A stretch of 64,000 nt of DNA from the NCBI GenBank assembly GCA_001599935.1, contig BCIJ01000019.1:24669-88668 (forward strand), written 5' to 3'. This document shows positions 56,129-64,000 of this stretch, piece after piece. The position numbers and the translations under genes were made by a program. The notes beneath the pieces were generated by a model. It saw only the letters and a list, made by a program, of their open reading frames with translations, had not been told where the DNA came from and did not search any database. Origin of the DNA: Holtermannia corniformis. Its lineage: Eukaryota; Basidiomycota; Tremellomycetes; Holtermanniales. Every line of letters starts with the position of its first letter. The first letter of the stretch is position 1.

Positions 56129-58035
56129 TCATCCGACCGGCGCCGGGTTGATCTTCATCTCGATCCCGAGCATCGCGCACAATGCCTCGGTCTGAGGATT
56201 GGTATACCAAGCATCTACACAAGATCCGTAAGCGCTAGCTCTCTAACGTTGCTGCTCCACTCACCCGGTCCCCCTCCTGGCTCGCCATGAGCCGGCGCCG
56301 TTGGCCAAAACTTTTGCACGCGCGTGACCTCGATCAACCCCTTTTCCACGACTAGCTTTGGTACCTCGCCCTCTGGCAGTCCAACGTCTTCAGGAACCAG
56401 CAGGCCATCCTCTTCTAAGCGCGTTTGTTCGTCGGCGACGAGCTGCTTGACGACATCTGGGGCAGGCAGAGGTGGCTGTTGTCGTTGTAGGGAGAGGAAG
56501 GGGTGTAGCGCTCGGGTGATGGCTAGCCATTCAGGATCATAGTGTAGCGTTGGAGGCAGTACGGGATTATCCACTGGTGTCGGGAGGTCGAAGAACTGCG
56601 TATAGATCAGTGTCGCTCTATGCCTCACCGACAAGCCATACGTACCTGTATAAAGTCTTTGCCGGGGCCGCATTTGTCCAATGCCAAGAACTTTGTTATT
56701 CTTCGCCCGGCAGCGTGGTCGATCTCGACAGCAGCAGGCGCTGTATCGGGAGCGATTTCAGTGCTAGCCGGGGCCAGGCCTTGAGCCTCTTTGACCTTTT
56801 CAGCCTCCTCTGCGCCGCCGTGCTCGAATGCAGCTTCAACAAGATCAACACTCTCGTCAATTGCTGACTGCTGCGATTGCGGTTCCTCAAAGTCATCGTC
56901 GATGACCACCTCGTCTGGATTCTGTGCGGCCGCCGGTGCCGCTGCAGGTGTGTCGAAATCATCGTCGATCACCACCTCGTCCGGGTTCGCCGCCGCCGAT
57001 ACAGGTGCGTCGAAGGCGTCGTCATCAATCGCAATCTGCTCGGGGTTGCCTGCTGCCACCGATTGAGCATTAGGTCGAAGGAGGGGGTTTGACATAGGTA
57101 CAGCTAGGTTGGGAGTGGTAACCGAATGGTCCACGACGGCCGCAAACTTGACGTGTAAATGTGCTGCAAACCAATGGGATGGCTGCAGTGTGTCAAGAAG
57201 GCGTTGCAGAGGCGGAGATCCTAATCGGTCTGTGTGGATCTGGATTCATCAGCGAACGTCAGCGCACACTAAGAGAGACCCACCTCGTCTGCGAAGAACG
57301 GTTTGCGTCGGATAAGGCTCTTTTGATCGCCATGCTTTGTGATCAGCACGGGCCAGTCGTGGGACATGAAAACATCCTTGTCTGCTGGTGACAACTGCGA
57401 CCGTATCAGCCTACTGCGGTTATCCGCTCTAGGCCACTGACCTGACTGAGCTTCATCACGTCATACATCCGAATGTGATACACGCTCTTGAGAGAGCTCT
57501 GATCGTACGGCACCGTCTCGTAGTGTCCTCGACTATAATCGCCGCTCTTGTAGATCCCACTTGCACCCGCTACCCGCACGCCGTTGACAAGCACGCTGCC
57601 CGCAGCTCCAAGGTAGTAGATGTTGGGAGCGAGCCAGCCGCCATGATACAGTTCCCACATGTAGTTTGAAGCCTCGTGGTTTCCTCCAATGACGATTGTC
57701 AGCACGGGCGCTTGAACCTTGCCCGAGTAGTATTTGTGGAAGCCGCCGAGCGCACGGAACTTTGGCGGTACGGATAGGGAATGAAAGTCGTGTTCGTTCC
57801 GTAGCGCCTGGGATCATCAGATTGCGCTGCAAAGACAAAATGGCCGTGCTCACCTGGAAATCACCGCACAAGAGAAGCAAGTCTACCTTTTTGCCCTTGG
57901 CCTGCTCGTATTTTGCAACAGAGTCGTAGATCGCCGGTAGGGAGCCATGGGAGCATCCTTGTACAGCTACCTGGTGGTGTAAGTGTTCCCCAGGTCATGG
58001 TAGCGGAGAATTCGACTTACATGCATTTTGGACAT
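56129..58035 (-). CDS. DBR1: RNA lariat debranching enzyme
   Basis: Dbr1 is the metallophosphoesterase that cleaves the 2'-5' bond of intron lariats. Seven exons: 58035 (or 58026)-58021, 57970-57854, 57807-57442, 57394-57284, 57239-56646, 56595-56265 and 56214-56129, giving 536-539 residues. Exon 1 carries only the first few codons. Motifs: VAVQGCSHG, DLLLLCGDFQ, IVIGGNHEASNYMWEL, GGWLAPNIYYLG, VAGASGIYKSGDY, FMSHDWP, and LQPSHWFAAHLHVKFAA, covering the metal-binding His/Asp/Asn set; the Cys in QGCSHG matches the lariat-enzyme signature. A middle linker has three acidic repeats (DEVVIDDDF type). The Dbr1 C-terminal domain follows (FLALDKCGPGKDFIQ, HYDPEWLAITRALHPF) and ends NPQTEALCAMLGIEM. 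It is divergent from ISA2. Confidence 0.95.
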
Positions 58036-58383
58036 GTTGTGAACTACACGCCTAACGGCACGGTGCGAACAACGATTATAGCCGTGGAGGCTGGAGGTTC
58101 GGATGAAGTTGATGAGTACCAGTCTGCCGATATGCGCCCAAGAAGTCTGCCGCGCTTGGAATATTGCAGTATAGCGACCGAGCAGCGCGATGGCAGCACA
58201 CAAGCACAGACTATTGACTTCGCGCAGTTTCACGTGGCCGCACGCCTATTTGTCTTTCACTCGGTTCACGCGATGTTACGGTGATGCGAAGGCGCGCGAT
58301 ACAGCACAGACTTCGGCCCTGGCTCTGACAAAGCCGCTGCTCAACCGTCGCCGGCACATCACCAACATCAACCTCGGAGCACA
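58036..58383. promoter_or_regulatory. Divergent promoter region, DBR1 / ISA2
   Basis: About 350 bp between opposite start codons. No clear core promoter motif seen. Confidence 0.45.
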
Positions 58384-59185
58384 ATGGCAGCATCACACAC
58401 CCGCAGCTTGCTTCTACGATCGCTACGCACCGCTCCTACTTTACTTTGCCGCCCGGTAGCGTCCACTTCTCGACTTCTCCGGCCGAACAGACAGGTCCTC
58501 CCCGGTCGTCGCTTTGCCTCCCACTCAACGTTGCCCGTCATCAACGGTCCGATCAAAGTCACACCGCCGAAAATCGAGGACATTAGGGCGAGCGAGTACT
58601 TTGAGGACGATCTGCAGCTTATCGATGACAAGGAGGCCAAGTTGAATCTGACGGAAGCTGCGGTCAAGGTGTGTTCGGCCTCGCATCGGGCCAAGGCTTT
58701 GATCGCTGACAAACACCAGCAATTGGTGACAATCACCACCCGACAGCCAAACAGCGACAACTTGGCGCTGAGAGTCGGTGTCGAGTCGGGCGGCTGTCAT
58801 GGATATCAGTACACTATGGAGCTCACGAATGAGCGAGGAGTGGACGACTAGTGAGCATGCTACGTGAGAGGTGATGTTCTATATTCATGTCTACAGTGTA
58901 TTTCAGCCACCCGCCGAGCACTGCATTCCCGTCGTAGTCGATCTGATCTCACTCAAGCTGCTCAAGGGTGCGTGCATACATTTCTCGCGGACTTTGCTCA
59001 CTTTGGGCGCGCAGGCTCCACCCTGCACCACGCAACAGAGCTTATTGGCTCCTCCTTTCGATTAGAGAACAACCCGCAGGTCAGCCAACATGTGTCATCT
59101 ATCGCCCCTGCTGACTTCTTACAAGGCCAAGGACGACGGCGGCTGTGGCTGCGGTGTCTCGTGGGAAGCCAAGGTTGACATCTAG
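58384..59185 (+). CDS. ISA2: Mitochondrial iron-sulfur cluster assembly protein Isa2
   Basis: A-type scaffold/carrier needed with Isa1 for mitochondrial [4Fe-4S] cluster formation. Five exons (58384-58668, 58720-58850, 58897-58967, 59015-59079, 59126-59185) give 203 residues. Arg/Ser/Leu-rich mitochondrial presequence (RSLLLRSLRTAPTLL ... GRRFASHS). The A-type domain has LNLTEAAVK, LRVGVESGGCHGYQY (first conserved Cys), VVVDLISLKLLKG, ATELIGSSFRLENNPQA, and the second Cys pair in GGCGCGVSWE. The first intron is a multiple of three and open, so reading through it is possible but would insert 17 non-conserved residues. The third exon acceptor was placed at CTACAG because only that keeps the conserved frame. 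Confidence 0.94.
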
Positions 59186-59252
59186 CGCTGGACGGGGCAT
59201 CGCACAGTGTATCTTACGTCATGTTGTACAATGCATCTCCATCAACTTTGCA

Positions 59253-61144
59253 TTACTGAGCGATCTCGCGACCTTGGGCTTCCGAGAACGCCTCGTTGAA
59301 GCCACGACCGATCAGCATGCGCCGAATCTCCTGAGTGCCGGCGCCGACAGTGTATAGGCGCGCATCACGCAATAGCCGGCCCGCGGGATAGTCTAAGTGA
59401 TTGTGAGTTGCGCTGTCAAGCTCTGAGATCACACTTGCCGTTGATGTAGCCGTTGCCGCCCTGCCTGGTCAGCCATGGCACGTTCTAGTAGCGCCTGAGA
59501 CTTACCAGACATTGCATAGCCTCCATCGCAACCTCGACGGCGCGGTCCGACGAGTACAGGATAGCGCCGGCGCAGTCCTGGATTTGCCATCAATGCCTGG
59601 CCCAGATCTCGTCACCGCGACTCACCTGGCGAGAGATGTTGCCCGAGTCGCAAGCACGGGCCACAGCGTAGACATACGACCTCGCTGCGCTGAGCTTGGT
59701 ATACATGTCTATGCACAGTCAGTAATGTTGAGCTATCTAGCTAGTGGAGCAGGGCACAGACCGGCTAGCTTGCCCTGCATCAGCTGAAATGTGGCAATCT
59801 TCTTGCCAAATTGCTCGCGGTCGTGCGTGTACTCTAGCGCAAGGTCTAGCGCTGCCTGCATGATCCTTGATAACACGCGTCAGTCTCTGATTGTGTCATA
59901 GAAGTCGACATACCCCAGCGGACCGCCGCTGAGCACCAAGCGCTCCAAGTCGAGACCGGACATCAACACGCTCGCACCTTTACCAATCTTGCCAAGGACA
60001 TTCTCTGTACGACCGCGGTTAGCACCGAGCCAGTCGATGATCTGTGACACGAACCTTTGGGGATATGCACATTGTCGAAAAAGAGCTCGGCTGTAGGTGA
60101 ACCGCGCATCTAATGGCATGTGAGCACTAGCACACCCGGGCTTCCAGTGAACAAGACATACTCCGACTTTGTCTAGCTTTTCGCCAATCTCAAAGCCTTT
60201 GCTCTTACGCTCGACCAGGAATGCAGTCAAGCCTTTGCTAGGAGGTCCTTGCTTGGATGAGCGCGCATAGATCAGAAATAGAGACGATAGCGGGGCATTC
60301 GTGATCCTTGGCCAGATCAGTACCTTTGCTGAATCGTTGTGACGGTCGCTCACCAGCACTTTGAGCCGTTCAAGACCCAGCTGCCGTCGCTCTGCTCCTC
60401 TGCCGTAGTCTTCATGCTGACGACATCAGACCCGGCATTAGGCTCAGACATGGCAAGGGAGCCAATGTGCTCGCCGGAGAGTAGTGGAGCGAGGTGCTTG
60501 GATAGCTGATCCTCGTTGCCGTTGCGCACCAGCTGGTTAACCATGAGATTGGAGTGGGCCTGTGCAAAGTCGGGTCAGCGTTCGGATTGCGACTCGGCCT
60601 ATAAAGTTCACGCACTCCATAGCTCAATCCCACACTAGCAGATGCTTTGCTGAGTTCTGCGCCTCGTCAGGCGCCCGAATGGAAATGAACGCACCCCACC
60701 CACCCTCCATGGCAATGGTGTGTTCAAAGTAACCCATTCCCAAGCCTCCCCATTTCTCAGGTACCGTCACACCCAGCAGACCCATACTGCCGAGCTTCGG
60801 AAAGATGTCCTGTGATCATGTCAACTCTCGTTCACCGCCCGAAGTCGGCTAGCTCACATCCGGCATGTTGTTTGTCTTGTCGATCTCTGCTGCGCGCGGT
60901 GCAATCTCTTTCTCAGCGAAGCTAGCAACCGCTTGCCTGAACTGAGATGCGTGTTAAGCGCGCTTCAACAGGGTGCACAGCGGTACGCTGAGCAATGAAG
61001 ATTCACCTCCTCTTGCTCGACTGAGAGCCCAGCGACTGCCGTGTTGTACGATGTGTACGCTCGACATGTCGAGCGAGCAATAAGGCAGCGAGGTCTCTGA
61101 GCTGCCCTGCGTCTTCCTATAGTACTTGCAATACCTCGTAACAT
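59253..61144 (-). CDS. IVD: Mitochondrial isovaleryl-CoA dehydrogenase-type acyl-CoA dehydrogenase
   Basis: FAD enzyme that oxidises isovaleryl-CoA in leucine breakdown, passing electrons to ETF. Thirteen exons: 61144-61007, 60941-60858, 60809-60704, 60656-60616, 60559-60354, 60306-60162, 60109-60056, 60005-59914, 59865-59762, 59708-59626, 59577-59506, 59460-59439 and 59392-59253, giving 428 residues. Presequence [19 protein letters not shown]. Then [88 protein letters not shown] (the Glu of LDLERLVL is at the position of the IVD-type catalytic base), [37 protein letters not shown] and [12 protein letters not shown]. The intron after NGYIN has a GC donor. Close relatives with other substrates cannot be fully excluded. 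Confidence 0.93.
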
Positions 61145-61289
61145 TCTGGCAGTGCTCTTACTGATTGATCAACCGCGAATGATGTCTGGTGGACGTTGCC
61201 CCGCGTACCGGCCGGATCTTGCGCTTGCGGGGGCAGCTGGTGGCAAAGTGGCAAAAATCGTCCATACCGGCCCGGAATCTATACAACGC

Positions 61290-63610
61290 TCACCACCCAC
61301 TCGGACGCTCAGCTTGCTCCATGGCACCGACATAGTCGTGCAAGTCGCGATCAAGACCGAGGCCCGCTTCGCCGGCAAACAAGTCATCTTGGAAGTTGAC
61401 GTGGTTGGACGGTGTTGGGAGTTCGTCTCGCCGCCAGTCGCGCATGCGCGGATCTTCACCTTGATCGTCGTCGTCGGCAGGTCGAGCGTCAACACCGCGA
61501 GAGTATTGACCTGCAATGATGTCGGCCGGTCGGGCGGCGACTCCAAAGCCGTCCTCGTAGTTGTTTTGCGGTAGTGGAACAGGCGCACCGGGTGCGGCGA
61601 CGCCGCCGTACGTCGTCGTCGTGTATCCTGACGCTTGCCGCTGTTCATCATACTGCGAGCCTTGCTGGTACGTGTCGCCGTGTCCAAAGTACGCCGGATC
61701 AGTGACGGAGGCAGCATAGCCGGCGACGGGATCGGCAAAGGCCCCGTCGTAGTACGCTCCGTGCCCTGCGTTCGGATCGGCCCACTGTCGGTTCGCCAGC
61801 TGACCGTTGTAGTCGACTGAGCCTCCAACCTGCTGCACCGGGGGGTAAAGGTGAGATTGGTCATCGTAGACTTGGCCGTCGTCGTACACATAGTCGCCAT
61901 GAAAGGAGCGCCGCTGAGGCAGACCAGGGTGCGGCTGGGCTCGACCGGCGTAGTCGACCAGGTACGAATCGTCTTGAGCGTAGGGCATTCCATTCTGTGC
62001 GAGCTGAGCGTAGCCGGGCTGCATGTGCTGCAGGTTGATCATTTCAGCCTCGTAAGCGCTTTGACGCAGGGCTCGAGCCCGGTTTTGAGCCTTTTGAGCG
62101 CGAAGAGCACCCTTTGAAAGCTGTCCGGCATCGGTCCGCCTGTTGCTACAACGCGTGAGCTTGTTCCAAGGCGGTGACAGTGTAGGACTGACCGGCGTCG
62201 ACTTGAAGTGCTCCCACCACTGCTCTCAACCCCGCTATCAGAGTCGTCACCCGTTCGGTCTTTGAGCTGGACTTTGATCTCCTTTTCAAGAGCATCACCT
62301 GCTTTGCCCTTCATCAACAGCTCAGCCACAGCCTCGACTTTATCGTCTTCGTGGGCTTCCTTGCGGACTCGACGACGAATGATGTCGGTTCGGCGGAAGA
62401 CGGGCTGGCGATCGTCAGTGATCCGACACCTCGCTGTTCCTATACTTGGAGCTTACTTGGTAACGATAGCCGGGGTACCTACGCGATGAACATGAGTAAG
62501 AGTAGTGTAGGGCACGTAGGTGACACTCACTTGCGCTGATGCTCCTCCTTCTCGACTCGCGCCATCTCCTGGAACTTTGCCCGCACATCTGGCGGCGCCT
62601 CGCGCCACATTTTAGCCGCCTGCAGTCATCGTCAGCGGCCGTTTGGTTTCGCCCATGAATTCTAGAACATACGACTACAGAGATGTTCTGATGTTTGATC
62701 TCGACACTTGCCGGGATCAAGTTGGAGTCCTGGGCGTGTAAACAGCCAGTCTGGGGGTGAGCAGTGTACTGACGGTGATGTGTTTGCGGAAGAGAATGAA
62801 CGCGTTGCGCGCGCGAGGGATGTGTCCAGGCGGTTGCTGTACACGTCAGCTTCTCTTGCTGTAGCTAGTCACGAGCACTGACCTTGCGAGCATGGCTTTT
62901 CTTGGGCTTGGGCGGTGGCACCCCCGATCCAAGGCTCAGGGTAGGGTCTAGCAGCTTGACGGCGGGATCCGTCACTTCTTCGCCTATGCCGGAATCGACA
63001 GAGCCACGGCGTTGCGGCAGCGCATTCTCAAAGTCTGAGACCGACGCCGACGCCGATCCCGACTCTGCCGCGGGCTCGTTCCAGTCGATTGGCCTCAGTT
63101 CCGGGTCGATCAAGCTATACGCCGAGCCTTGACCTTGCGCTTGGGCGTAAAAGTCTGCTGAGGGCGGCGGCGGGTGGTCTGGGCTTGCACTCTTGTGAGA
63201 CGTATTGTCAGTGACGATGGGTGCAGTAGCCACCTGCGGGACTGCCGCCGGTACAGGCTCGAGCTCGGGTTCGGGGTCAGCACCAAACAGGTCTGCCATT
63301 GCTTCAGCGTGCATGCGCTCGAGGTCTTCAGCTTGGCTTGGAGGGTAAGCGGACGCATCAGTGGCTTGGGTGGTCGGGTTGTCAGCAGAGGCGTCAGCAG
63401 CTTGGTGGTGCGGTGAGGCCGTGAGTGCCGTCTCCTTGAAAGGCAGTGGCGGGGTCGAGGAGGATGCTTTGAGGAGGGCCATGTCGACTGTGAGCAGTGT
63501 GAGAGGAGTCTAGTGTAAAGAGAGACAAGAGGGGAAGAAAGAGAAGACGGACCCAGATGGTCCGACGAGTGAGTGGCAAAAGCGTCGAGCGCCGGACTGA
63601 ATTCAACCAT
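61290..63610 (-). CDS. HMG-box (MATA_HMG-type) transcription factor
   Basis: Sequence-specific DNA-binding regulator. Eight exons: 63610-63553, 63487-62883, 62836-62774, 62729-62673, 62619-62531, 62478-62457, 62404-62193 and 62139-61290, giving 651 residues. An acidic, Pro/Ser-rich N-terminus of about 220 residues precedes the HMG box, split over five exons: HIPRARNAFILFRKHI, IKHQNISVV, AAKMWREAPPDVRAKFQEMA, EEHQRKYPGYRYQPVFRR. The NAFILFR start and YPGYRYQP end are typical of fungal mating and morphogenesis HMG regulators. A basic, helical region follows, then a Tyr/Gln/Gly/Asp-rich C-terminus of about 250 residues that could be an activation domain. No mating-type genes are seen nearby. Target genes are unknown. 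Confidence 0.9.
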
Positions 63611-64000
63611 GGCAGGCTATTTAGCGCTTCCTCTGTCTTGGCCACGCAAGCCACAATAACCGCTCGTTTGGCGTCGCTGAGGGTGCAGATTGACCAAGCG
63701 GATCAAGCTTCGTTGCGCGCGGTGTGCAAAGGAAACGCAAAGACAATGGGGAGCGCACCGGGGCGCGCACAACTGGCTTCTTGTAGACCGGTCGGGCGTT
63801 CGGGCGCGACAAAGGACGGTCTGGGATCCTTTGAGTGGGTTGTCGACAGTGGCTTCCTTTGACTTGGGCTCCTGCAGGAGCTTGCGCTGAGACGGAGCCC
63901 AAGGTCTCCTGTGTTCTGCGAGCAAAGAGGCGCGTTGCAAGGGGCTCGAGGACGGAGATGATTGGCCGAGCGAGCGCAGAGGCTGAGTGTACTGCGAAGC
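63611..64000. other. Right-edge region without a supported gene
   Basis: About 390 bp upstream of the HMG gene. Open frames on the minus strand (63617-63940) have no recognisable domain. It may be the promoter of the HMG gene or a cut gene. Confidence 0.45.

Noticed and set aside
58669..58719. Retention of the first ISA2 intron
   Set aside because: It is in frame and open, but would insert 17 non-conserved residues in the A-type domain; the borders are canonical.

Overview
The window reads as nuclear DNA of a compact basidiomycete fungus. Genes are dense (about 30 in 64 kb, on both strands). Almost all are split by many very short GT-AG introns, typically 40-55 nt with a CTGAC/CTAAC-like branch point close to the acceptor. 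Neighbouring genes are often only 70-400 bp apart. Ars2, Vid30, EMC6, Dbr1, an NZF-type Vps36 and a mitochondrial i-AAA protease place it in the fungi. The short-intron, intron-rich, GC-moderate style suggests a Pucciniomycotina yeast or dimorph with a small genome, perhaps Mixia-like, but that placement is inference. No tRNA, rRNA, CRISPR array, transposon or viral gene was seen. Exon chains below were built by hand from splice signals, reading phase and family conservation; all complete chains sum to a multiple of three.

Left part (1-24 kb): NAF1 (H/ACA snoRNP assembly), a membrane-anchored nucleotide pyrophosphatase/phosphodiesterase, a tail-anchored protein (possible peroxin), DPH2 (diphthamide), VPS36 (ESCRT-II), a secreted glycoprotein of unknown function, a 1303-residue Gln-rich/coiled-coil orphan, an aldo-keto reductase, a tubulin-tyrosine-ligase-like protein and a Cys-rich GPI-type surface protein.

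Middle (24-48 kb): ATG1 kinase, a 12-exon cytochrome P450, an NAD(P)-binding epimerase-like protein, a tandem array of small orphan proteins, EMC6, HOM2 (aspartate-semialdehyde dehydrogenase), YME1 (i-AAA protease), a cupin, ARS2/SERRATE and the ArfGAP GLO3.

Right part (48-64 kb): VID30/GID1 (GID/CTLH ubiquitin ligase scaffold), a small uncertain gene, an MDL1-like mitochondrial ABC transporter, a second tandem family of small orphan proteins, DBR1 (lariat debranching), ISA2 (Fe-S assembly), isovaleryl-CoA dehydrogenase and an HMG-box regulator.

Most genes are conserved housekeeping functions with no sign of a shared pathway; mitochondrial (YME1, MDL1, ISA2, IVD) and protein-turnover or trafficking functions (ATG1, VPS36, VID30, GLO3, EMC6) recur. 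The unfamiliar material is two same-strand arrays of small paralogous orphan proteins (32.3-34.8 kb and 54.4-55.7 kb), each with a possible diverged extra copy. They look like lineage-specific duplicated families and are the best candidates for something undescribed.
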